From Acidocella aminolytica 101 = DSM 11237 (GTDB taxonomy: Bacteria > Pseudomonadota > Alphaproteobacteria > Acetobacterales > Acetobacteraceae), in assembly GCF_900129125.1 (NCBI RefSeq), contig NZ_FQVJ01000034.1, forward strand, positions 1-39,972: DNA of 39,972 nucleotides, read 5' to 3'. The notes under the pieces were generated by a model. The model ran no database searches. It worked only from the letters and a program-made list of their open reading frames with translations, and was not told the DNA's origin. A program made the translations under genes and the position numbers. This document shows positions 33,874-39,972 of the stretch, piece by piece (position 1 is the first letter of the stretch; every line of letters begins with the position of its first letter).

Positions 33874-34806
33874 TCACCCCCGCTTGCCGCGCCCCTGCCC
33901 TTTCCTGTTCCGCAATTTCTCCGTAACCGTCGGAATTCGCGGCGCTTCTTCACGGTTTTGCTGCAACAGCGCCGCCACCGCCACCGCCAAGCACTGCACC
34001 AAGCATACCGGTGCGGCCAATGAACGCGAGAAGGTATATTCATCCTCCGGGATGGTAAACAGCACCGTAGCATCCTTCGCCAACGGCGAAAGCTGGCTGT
34101 CGGTCAACGCAATCACTGGCACACTGTTGCCCGCCGCGCGCTCAGTAATGGCCACAACTTCCTGCGCGTAATGCCGAAAAGAGATGGCAACCAACGTGTC
34201 ACGCGGGGTTATCGTCTCTGCCATTTCCTGCGAAAGCCCGCCCGCCGGGTCCAGCAGCACCACGCGGCGGTGCAGCATGGTCAGCAGGTAACGGAACAGC
34301 GAGGCAATAGGCTCAGAGCGCAGCTGCCCGGCAATATACACTGTATCGGCCTTAGTCAGCAGCCTCGCGGCCTGAGCCAGTTCCTCCTCCGGCACTCGTT
34401 CCAGCAATTCCTGCAACGCCGCGATGTCACGCACCACCAGTGCCCGCAAATGCCCCAGATTCCCTGAGCTGGTATTGCGGGAGAGCTCCCCCTCCAGCGC
34501 CTTCACCCGCTCCCGGAACCCGGGCGCCGCCGTAGCCAGCCGTGTTTGGAACACCAGCTGCATCTCCTTGAAGCCGGAATAGCCGAACTCCTGCGCGAAC
34601 CTGACTAGGCTGGAAGGGTGGGTGTCACATTTGGAGGCAATCAGACTGATCGATTCGAGCGCCACGACATTCGGGTTCTGCGTCACGTAACGTGCAATTT
34701 TCTGGAAACCCGAAGACAGGTTCGGATATTCCATGGTGATAAGGTTAACAATTCCCTCATAGTTATTGGGTAATGACTTGCCGCTTTTTATTTCGCCGCG
34801 TGCCAT
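33874..34806 (-). CDS. RpiR family transcriptional regulator, probable inositol regulator
   Basis: From the ATG at 34806 (GAGAGG six bases upstream) the protein has 310 residues. An in-frame ATG at 34863 would add a charged 19-residue tail. The N-terminal HTH of the RpiR type (SLIASKCDTHPSSLVRFAQEFGYSGFKEM) is followed by a sugar-isomerase (SIS) domain. That domain includes ADTVYIAGQLRSEPIASLF and VAISFRHYAQEVVAITERA. The SIS domain should bind a phosphorylated or keto sugar signal. Similar IolR proteins repress inositol genes in rhizobia. The C-terminus is basic and glycine-rich (RNRKGQGRGKRG). It is transcribed towards iolD and lies among candidate operators. Confidence 0.93.
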   Translation of the reverse strand: MARGEIKSGKSLPNNYEGIVNLITMEYPNLSSGFQKIARYVTQNPNVVALESISLIASKCDTHPSSLVRFAQEFGYSGFKEMQLVFQTRLATAAPGFRERVKALEGELSRNTSSGNLGHLRALVVRDIAALQELLERVPEEELAQAARLLTKADTVYIAGQLRSEPIASLFRYLLTMLHRRVVLLDPAGGLSQEMAETITPRDTLVAISFRHYAQEVVAITERAAGNSVPVIALTDSQLSPLAKDATVLFTIPEDEYTFSRSLAAPVCLVQCLAVAVAALLQQNREEAPRIPTVTEKLRNRKGQGRGKRG

Positions 34807-34899
34807 GGCTGCCTCTCTTTCTTCCGCCTCTTCCGCTCCCGCATTTGCCTTACTCCTGCGCATGAAATCCAGCCTGGCGCAAATCAGGACTTGCGTTTT

Positions 34900-34913
34900 G
34901 GAAATTTTTTTGC
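34900..34913. promoter_or_regulatory. Candidate RpiR/IolR operator, degenerate (GGAA-N6-TTGC)
   Basis: GGAAATTTTTTTGC fits the motif with one arm base changed, making one half identical to the GGAA half-site I recall for rhizobial IolR. It starts 29 bases before the next site, as a pair. Confidence 0.5.
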
Positions 34914-34928
34914 GAACAATGCATCAAA

Positions 34929-34942
34929 GCAAATATTTTTGT
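34929..34942. promoter_or_regulatory. Candidate RpiR/IolR operator (GCAA-N6-TTGT)
   Basis: GCAAATATTTTTGT has one mismatch in the right arm. Its reverse complement matches the 35078 site at 13 of 14 positions. It lies upstream of the regulator gene, which suits autoregulation. Confidence 0.55.
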
Positions 34943-35077
34943 AGAGCCAAATACGTTTCAGGGCCAAGGTAAACCCGCCGATCCGCACAAGACCCCAACC
35001 CGTCTGACTTTCCTCCAATCCACCCAGTCCGATATGGCGATGACTGTCGGATAAAGTTAGCCCAACGTCCGGGTTAT

Positions 35078-35091
35078 GCAAAAATATTTGC
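35078..35091. promoter_or_regulatory. Candidate RpiR/IolR operator upstream of the aldolase group
   Basis: GCAAAAATATTTGC fits GCAA-N6-TTGC exactly and is almost a perfect palindrome (GCAAA-AATA-TTTGC). It lies 36 bases before the start of the decayed aldehyde dehydrogenase, a position suited to repression of the plus-strand group. Confidence 0.65.
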
Positions 35092-35127
35092 GAAGACGAC
35101 GAAAGAACAATTCAGGGAAACGCTCTG

Positions 35128-35567
35128 ATGTATGGAAATTACGGCATGTTTATCGATGATGCCCGGCGCGGCCAAGCGGAGGGACCGAGGTGATCGCCCC
35201 CGGCATGTGTGGCACCTTTGGCGACGTACCGACCACGTCCCTGGCCAAGGCTGAGGGAGCGCTGGCATCGGCCGCTCAAGGGCTGGTTACCCGGCGCAAA
35301 ATCCCGACCTGGACCCGTGCGGACCTCCTGCACAACCTGGCCGACACGATGAAGCACCGCGCCGATGAAGCCGCCCGGATGATTACGCTTGAAACCTGCA
35401 TGGTGGGCAGGAACAGCTTTGCTCTCGCCGTGGCGGAAGTCCCCTTCGTCTGCATCAAGGAAAGCGGCACGGGCCATGAGGGCGGCGCCGAAAGCATTTT
35501 CGATTTTCTGAATATAAAGCTCGCCCACGTTGCGTGCCTGATGGGAGGTTTCCATGATCGCCAATAA
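35128..35567 (+). pseudogene. Decayed NAD-dependent aldehyde dehydrogenase (frameshift and large internal deletion)
   Basis: Three pieces of one aldehyde dehydrogenase remain. At 35128, after GGGAA, MYGNYGMFIDDARRG reads like the usual N-terminus but stops at 35191-35193. The frame then shifts by one base, and from 35190 VIAPGMCGTFGDVPTTSL continues the N-terminal domain down to ITLET (about 35399). There the sequence jumps in frame to the last 50 residues (NSFALAVAEVPF, then KESGTGHEGGAESIFDFL). About 330 central residues, with the catalytic Cys and Glu, are missing. The PFGG motif reads PFVC, a further sign of decay. The ORF end overlaps the aldolase start. It is not the methylmalonate-semialdehyde type (IolA); the C-terminus looks like succinate-semialdehyde dehydrogenase. 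Confidence 0.85.
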
Positions 35568-36375
35568 AATTCTCCGCAAATGGGCCAACAACGAACCCGT
35601 TTTAAATGGCTGGCTCTCCATCGCCTGCCCCTTCACCGCCGAGATCATGGCCGCTCAAGGCTATGATTCCGTGACCATCGACCTCCAGCACGGGCTAGTG
35701 GGATACGAGATGGCCACCGCCATGCTGCAGGCCATGCGCGCAAGCGGCATCACCCCGATGGTGCGCGTCCCTTGGCTGGACCCCGCTGCGATCATGAAGA
35801 CGCTGGATGCCGGGGCTTATGGCGTCATCTGCCCGATGGTCAATAACCGCGCCGAGGCTGAGCAACTGGTCTCTTATGTCCGCTATCCACCACACGGCGT
35901 ACGCAGCTTTGGCCCCACCCGCGCTAATTTTTCCGCCGGGACCGATTACGGAACCCATGCGGATCAAGAAATCATCTGCCTGGCCATGATCGAAACGGCC
36001 GAGGCCGTAGCCAATCTTGAGGAGATCCTCTCCACCCCCGGCCTGAACGGCGTCTATATCGGTCCGGCCGACCTCACGATGGGCCTCACCGGCCGCAAAT
36101 ACCGTACCGGATTCGACCGGGAAGAGCCGGAGATCGTCGAGGCCATCCAGTCCATTCTGCAAAAGGCTCACAGAGCTAACCTTCGCGCCTGCCTGCATAA
36201 TGGCAACCCCGCTTACGCAGCCAAGGCCATCAGCTGGGGGTTCGACCTCGTCACCATCAGCAACGATGTCCGGCTGCTGGCGGATTCTGCGCGCAGCAGC
36301 GTGGAAGCCACACGCAGCCTGATCGGTGGAACGCAGCTACCTTCGGCGGACAGCTGCGCCAGCGGAGGGTACTGA
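35554..36375 (+). CDS. HpcH/HpaI family aldolase
   Basis: The 273-residue class II pyruvate aldolase has GYDSVTIDLQHG (base histidine), PMVRVPWLDPAAIMKTLDAGAYGVICPMV, the metal Glu in MIETAEAV and the metal Asp in GVYIGPADLTMGL. The family cleaves 4-hydroxy-2-oxo acids to pyruvate and an aldehyde, for example 2-dehydro-3-deoxy-glucarate. GGGAGG lies six bases before the ATG. It starts inside the remnant dehydrogenase and is followed after one base by the hydroxyacid dehydrogenase. The substrate within this island is unknown. Confidence 0.93.
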   Translation: MIANKILRKWANNEPVLNGWLSIACPFTAEIMAAQGYDSVTIDLQHGLVGYEMATAMLQAMRASGITPMVRVPWLDPAAIMKTLDAGAYGVICPMVNNRAEAEQLVSYVRYPPHGVRSFGPTRANFSAGTDYGTHADQEIICLAMIETAEAVANLEEILSTPGLNGVYIGPADLTMGLTGRKYRTGFDREEPEIVEAIQSILQKAHRANLRACLHNGNPAYAAKAISWGFDLVTISNDVRLLADSARSSVEATRSLIGGTQLPSADSCASGGY

Positions 36376-36376
36376 C

Positions 36377-37357
36377 ATGCCGCACATCCTCATTGGCGGG
36401 CGGATTCATGAGGCGGGGCTGGACCTCATCCGCGCTACACCCGGCATAAGATTCGACATGGTGGACGACATGACCGCCCCTACCACCCTGCCACTGCTGG
36501 AAAAAACGGACGCCATTCTCGTCCGTACCCAGACACTGCCCGCCACGCTGCTTGAGCAGGCGAAGAATCTGAAAATTCTATCCCGCCATGGTGTCGGGTA
36601 CGATAATGTGCCGGTGGAGGTTCTCAATCGCCGTCACATTCCCCTTTGCATTGTCGGCGACGCCAATTCCAGCGCCGTCGCGGAACATACGCTGATGCTG
36701 ATGCTAGCCCTCGCCAAGCGGGTCATCGCGTATGACCGAGAAACCCGGGCCGGAAACTGGCGCTTCCGCGACAGCCAGGAAGCCACGGACCTGGACGGCA
36801 AAACCCTGCTGCTGCTGGGCTTCGGGCGCATTGGCCACGCCGTTGCCAAACGCGCCGCCGCGTTCGGCCTCAACATCGAAGTGCACGACCCCTACGCCGA
36901 CCCGAATGTGGTCAGCAACACGGGCGCCACCCCCACCCCCTCATTGCACGAGGCCCTGCCGCGCGCGGATTTCCTGTCCGTGCATATTCCGCTGATCGGC
37001 AGCAAGGCACCCATCGGCGCTGAGGAACTGGCGTTGCTCAAACCCGGTGCCATCGTCATCAACACCGCCCGCGGCGGCATCATCGACGAATCCGCCCTGG
37101 CCGAGGCCCTCACGCGCGGCCATATCAGCGGCGCGGGGCTGGACGTGTTCGTAACCGAACCGCCCGCCCCCAACCATCCGCTTTTTTGTCACGACAGAGT
37201 GATCCTCACCCCACATGCCGCCGGGCTGTCCAAAGAGTGCGCGATGCGGATGGCCAGCATGGCCGCACAGAACATTCTGGACTTTTTCCAGGATAAGCTT
37301 GACCCCGCGCTGGTGGTGAACAGCGCCCACACCTCACTGGCGCCCGCCGGAAGGTAA
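36377..37357 (+). CDS. D-2-hydroxyacid dehydrogenase family protein (phosphoglycerate dehydrogenase-like)
   Basis: The ATG at 36377 follows the aldolase stop by one base, with GGAGGG upstream, and gives 326 residues. The motifs are LLLGFGRIGHAVAKRA (nucleotide binding), INTARGGIIDESAL (catalytic Arg region), a Glu in FVTEPPAPNHPLF, and the catalytic His in LTPHAAG. There is no C-terminal ACT domain, so it is not a full serine-pathway SerA. It could reduce an aldolase product such as tartronate semialdehyde, glyoxylate or hydroxypyruvate; this is an inference from the operon. Confidence 0.93.
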   Translation: MPHILIGGRIHEAGLDLIRATPGIRFDMVDDMTAPTTLPLLEKTDAILVRTQTLPATLLEQAKNLKILSRHGVGYDNVPVEVLNRRHIPLCIVGDANSSAVAEHTLMLMLALAKRVIAYDRETRAGNWRFRDSQEATDLDGKTLLLLGFGRIGHAVAKRAAAFGLNIEVHDPYADPNVVSNTGATPTPSLHEALPRADFLSVHIPLIGSKAPIGAEELALLKPGAIVINTARGGIIDESALAEALTRGHISGAGLDVFVTEPPAPNHPLFCHDRVILTPHAAGLSKECAMRMASMAAQNILDFFQDKLDPALVVNSAHTSLAPAGR

Positions 37358-37382
37358 GCTGCGCTGACCAACTAAACTGTTC

Positions 37383-37396
37383 GCAATTTCATTTGC
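37383..37396. promoter_or_regulatory. Candidate RpiR/IolR operator 1 upstream of iolG
   Basis: GCAATTTCATTTGC fits GCAA-N6-TTGC exactly and differs from the neighbouring site at one position. The pair starts 28 bases apart. It lies 26 bases past the hydroxyacid dehydrogenase stop. Confidence 0.65.
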
Positions 37397-37410
37397 AAAC
37401 ATTGACACAT

Positions 37411-37424
37411 GCAATTTTATTTGC
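37411..37424. promoter_or_regulatory. Candidate RpiR/IolR operator 2 upstream of iolG
   Basis: GCAATTTTATTTGC fits GCAA-N6-TTGC exactly. A TTGACA at 37402-37407 lies just before it, so the site would sit between the promoter elements, but no convincing -10 box follows at the right distance. It lies 155 bases before iolG. Confidence 0.65.
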
Positions 37425-37579
37425 AAACCATACGTCTGCACAAATAATTCAAAACCCCTTGGGATGGAAAGGATCTTTGCCAAGCCGCCGATAGGCACAT
37501 GACCGTTTGCGCGAACAAAGCGCGGCGCGGCCAGTGCTGGGCTCCAAAGATCTGATCCACCGATTAAACGGAGCAAATC

Positions 37580-38572
37580 ATGTTACGCGTTGCAGTGCTC
37601 GGAGCCGGCCGCATTGGCCGTATTCATGCCGCTAATGCCGCCTTGAACCGTGATGCCACGCTGATCGCGGTGGCGGATCCGTTCGGGGATGGCGCCCAAA
37701 ACTTGGCCGCGGAATGGGGATGTGACGCCTCGCAAGACCCTATCACCACCTTGCGGCGCTCCGACATTGATGCTGTGGTCATCGGCACCCCAACAGACAC
37801 GCATGTTTCCCTGACTCTTGAAGCCGTACGCAACGGCAAAGCCGTTTTGTGCGAAAAGCCGATCGACTTGGACATCGCCAAGGTTGATGAAGCAGTCGCC
37901 GAGGTGGAGCGCATGAACGGGCGCGTGATGGTGGCGTTCAACCGCCGCTTCGACCCCTCCGCCCAGGCCATGCGCAAGAGCATGGATGCAGGCGAGATCG
38001 GCGACCTGCGCCAGGTAATCATCTCCAGCCGCGACCCCAGCCCACCGCCTCGTTCCTATCTTGAACATTCCGGCGGCATTTTCCGGGACATGACCATCCA
38101 TGATTTCGACATGGCCCGCTGGCTACTGGGCGAGGAACCCGTGCAAGTCACCGCCACCGCCAGCCGCCTCATCGACCCGAGCCTTGCCGAAATTGATGAT
38201 TTCGACACGGTCATGGTCAATCTTCGAACCGCATCCGGGCGTCAGTGCCACATTAATTGCTGTCGCGCGACCTCCTATGGGTACGATCAGCGCATGGAAG
38301 TGTTCGGCGCCGATGGCATGCTGCTGAACGAAAATCTCCGCGCCAGCACATTGCGCCGCTGGAGCAGCAGTTACACTGAAGCCCGTGAGCCACTGCTGGA
38401 TTTTTTCTTGGAACGTTACGCCGATGCCTATCGCACGGAATTCGAACATTTCCGTGCCGCCGTTGCCAATAACGCGCCCATGCCGGTGACGATGCGTGAT
38501 GGCCGTCAGGCTCTGCGCCTAGCCGATGCCGCGCTTGAATCCGCCCTGAGCGGCCGTGTTGTCGCCGTCTAA
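37580..38572 (+). CDS. iolG: myo-Inositol 2-dehydrogenase
   Basis: The 330-residue Gfo/Idh/MocA protein has the Rossmann start VAVLGAGRIGRIHAAN, the catalytic Lys in LCEKPIDLD, and the family blocks VMVAFNRRFDPS and SGGIFRDMTIHDFDMARWLLGE. The last of these is typical of inositol dehydrogenases. It oxidises myo-inositol to 2-keto-myo-inositol with NAD. GGAG lies before the ATG. Operators precede it by 155-200 bases. A second paralogous dehydrogenase follows 16 bases on. Confidence 0.93.
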   Translation: MLRVAVLGAGRIGRIHAANAALNRDATLIAVADPFGDGAQNLAAEWGCDASQDPITTLRRSDIDAVVIGTPTDTHVSLTLEAVRNGKAVLCEKPIDLDIAKVDEAVAEVERMNGRVMVAFNRRFDPSAQAMRKSMDAGEIGDLRQVIISSRDPSPPPRSYLEHSGGIFRDMTIHDFDMARWLLGEEPVQVTATASRLIDPSLAEIDDFDTVMVNLRTASGRQCHINCCRATSYGYDQRMEVFGADGMLLNENLRASTLRRWSSSYTEAREPLLDFFLERYADAYRTEFEHFRAAVANNAPMPVTMRDGRQALRLADAALESALSGRVVAV

Positions 38573-38588
38573 ACCAAGGAGCCGCGTT

Positions 38589-39698
38589 ATGCGCGAAATT
38601 GGAATCGGCCTTATCGGTACCGGCTTCATGGGCAAAACGCACGCCATTGGCTACCGCGCCGCGTCCGCCATTTTCCCTGGCTGCCCCGGTGCAGTTTTGC
38701 GGACTGTCAGCGACATTAACGCCCAGGCAGCGGAAGCCATGGCCACGCAATTCGGCTTTCAGAACTGGAATGCCGAATGGCGCAGTCTACTGGAAGACCC
38801 TGCCATCGACGTCATTTCCATCACCACCCCCAACATCATGCACCGCGAAATGGCCCTGGCGGCCATTGCGGCGGGCAAGCATGTGCATTGTGAAAAGCCC
38901 CTCGCCCCCAACGCCGCTGAAGCCCTGGACATGATGGCTGCGGCCGAGCAGGCTGGATGCGTGACGCAAGTGGGCTTCAACTACATCAAAAACCCGTTGC
39001 TCAAGCTGGCGCGCGACATGATCGCAGCCGGCGAGCTGGGTGACATTACCGGCTTTCGTGGCATCCACGCTGAAGATTTCATGGCCGATCCTGAAATTCC
39101 TTATAGCTGGCGGCTCGACCCCGCAGGCGGCGGCGGCGCGGTGGCGGATCTCGGCAGCCATATCATCGGCATGGCTCGCTTTCTGCTGGGCCCAATAAGC
39201 GCTGTGAACGCGGAGCTGGATACCGTCATCAAAACCCGCCCCAGCGCTCCCGGCGCCAGCAACCGGCGCGAGGTTCTAGTTGACGATATTGCCCGCCTCA
39301 CCCTCCGCTTCACACGCGGTTGCGGTGGCAGCATTGAGGCCAACTGGGTTGCCAGCGGCCGCAAAATGCAGCTCGGCTTTGAACTAAACGGCACAAAGGG
39401 CAGCCTTGTTTTTACGCAGGAGCGACTGAACGAGTTGCTGCATTACCGCACGGGCGGTTCCGGCTTCACCCGGATTGAAACCGGTCCGGAACATCGGCCT
39501 TACGGCCTGTTCTGCGTCGCCCCTGGTCATCAACTCGGTTTCAATGATCTCAAAACAATTGAAATGGCCGAATTCCTGATGGCCATTGACGGCGCCACGC
39601 GGCAAGGCCCCGATTTCCGCGAAGCTTGGGAAATTCAAAAGATCATCGATACTGCCATCGCCTCATCTAAAGCAAAAAACTGGCTGAATATTCACTGA
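38589..39698 (+). CDS. Gfo/Idh/MocA family oxidoreductase (second dehydrogenase)
   Basis: From the ATG at 38589 (AAGGAG upstream) the protein has 369 residues. It has GLIGTGFMGKTHAIGY, HVHCEKPLAPNAAEA and the C-terminal GFELNGTKGSLVF beta-domain. It is only distantly like iolG and longer. It could act on scyllo-inositol, another cyclitol or a different inosose isomer; nothing in the sequence decides. It is followed 74 bases later by the exported protein, so iolG, this gene and that gene form one group. Confidence 0.9.
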   Translation: MREIGIGLIGTGFMGKTHAIGYRAASAIFPGCPGAVLRTVSDINAQAAEAMATQFGFQNWNAEWRSLLEDPAIDVISITTPNIMHREMALAAIAAGKHVHCEKPLAPNAAEALDMMAAAEQAGCVTQVGFNYIKNPLLKLARDMIAAGELGDITGFRGIHAEDFMADPEIPYSWRLDPAGGGGAVADLGSHIIGMARFLLGPISAVNAELDTVIKTRPSAPGASNRREVLVDDIARLTLRFTRGCGGSIEANWVASGRKMQLGFELNGTKGSLVFTQERLNELLHYRTGGSGFTRIETGPEHRPYGLFCVAPGHQLGFNDLKTIEMAEFLMAIDGATRQGPDFREAWEIQKIIDTAIASSKAKNWLNIH

Positions 39699-39772
39699 TA
39701 ATACCTAATAGGCATGGCCCTTCATCCAGCTACGCTTTCAGCCTCATAACCAAATAAAATCGGAGGTTTACG

Positions 39773-39972
39773 TTGAAATTACAGAAGCATAAAAGGCGGT
39801 CTTTCCATTTATCCCGCAGCAAGGCGGCATTTGTTGCGGCTGGCATGATGCCGCTTGTGGGCCTTGCCCCCCCGGCGCACGCGCAAAGCCTGCAGGACGC
39901 GCTGAAGCAGACCACCATCACCGGCAATGCTGGCATTTATGACTTCACCTATGCCAATCAAGCGCATACAGG
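39773..39972 (+). CDS. Exported protein, probably an outer membrane porin (3' end outside window)
   Basis: A strong ribosome site (GGAGG, six bases) precedes a TTG at 39773, and the frame stays open to the window end. The product begins with a basic stretch, then a signal peptide with AAFVAAGMMPLVGLAPPAHA, cleaved probably before QSLQDALKQTTITGNAG. The mature start (DALKQTTITGNAGIYDFTYAN) looks like the first strand of an OprD- or other carbohydrate-type porin. Uptake of inositol or another polyol through it would fit the operon, but only 66 residues are seen. Confidence 0.75.
   Translation, partial: MKLQKHKRRSFHLSRSKAAFVAAGMMPLVGLAPPAHAQSLQDALKQTTITGNAGIYDFTYANQAHT

Larger units (their letters stand above)
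34807..35127. other. Divergent regulatory region between the RpiR gene and the aldolase group
   Basis: These 321 bases contain three candidate operators (34900, 34929 and 35078, listed separately) in AT-rich DNA, and no gene. Adding the alternative regulator start at 34863 would shorten the region by 57 bases. I see no clear sigma-70 hexamer pair. Confidence 0.6.

Noticed and set aside
35128-35567. Reading the aldehyde dehydrogenase remnant as iolA
   Set aside because: The C-terminal KESG-G-EGG and following residues fit succinate-semialdehyde-type enzymes, not methylmalonate-semialdehyde dehydrogenase.
37402-37430. Sigma-70 promoter with TTGACA at 37402 for iolG
   Set aside because: The -35 box is perfect, but 16-18 bases further on there is only AAACCA or similar, so a full promoter is not supported.

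Overview
The window is chromosomal DNA of a moderately GC-rich alphaproteobacterium. The protein types fit Acetobacteraceae (an Acidocella/Acidiphilium-like acidophile is my best guess); this is an inference from style and gene content, not from a marker gene. Coding density is high, and no rRNA, tRNA or CRISPR array was seen.

Positions 1-316 are the right end of an insertion sequence (IS1182-like DDE transposase). It stops directly at the terminator hairpin of ald. Positions 359-2096 hold alanine dehydrogenase and a divergent Lrp/AsnC regulator, with two palindromes sharing a half-site between them. Positions 2248-7389 are a minus-strand run: hemW, thrC, an M16 peptidase and pmbA/tldE. Positions 7515-10856 (plus) carry an AhpD-like protein, then a tightly coupled chain of ABC ATPase, ABC-2 permease, histidine phosphatase and secreted SYLF protein. 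A convergent Spy/LTXXQ-type secreted protein follows.

Positions 11646-14979 (minus) are miaA-ilvB-ilvN. They diverge from serB-frmA with start codons that overlap in a CATG. A DUF1127 protein, a long aminopeptidase P, ThpR, a CYTH-CHAD protein, a two-component system (minus), a group IV ornithine/lysine decarboxylase, a dienelactone hydrolase and a Tat-exported protein with a TTG start fill 17065-26974.

Positions 27061-39972 are a myo-inositol (or related cyclitol) catabolic island. On the minus strand lie an RpiR-type regulator, iolD, iolE, an SDR oxidoreductase and an ABC sugar-type importer (binding protein, permease, ATPase). On the plus strand lie a decayed aldehyde dehydrogenase, an HpcH/HpaI aldolase, a D-2-hydroxyacid dehydrogenase, iolG, a second Gfo/Idh/MocA dehydrogenase and the start of an exported, probably porin, protein. 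IolG would oxidise inositol, IolE dehydrate the inosose and IolD open the ring. iolB, iolC, iolJ and iolA are not in the window.

The strongest new signal is a repeated 14-bp palindrome, GCAA-N6-TTGC. It is found before iolD, between the RpiR gene and the plus-strand genes, and twice before iolG. It closely resembles the GGAA-N6-TTCC motif I recall for the rhizobial RpiR-type IolR, and probably defines a local inositol regulon.
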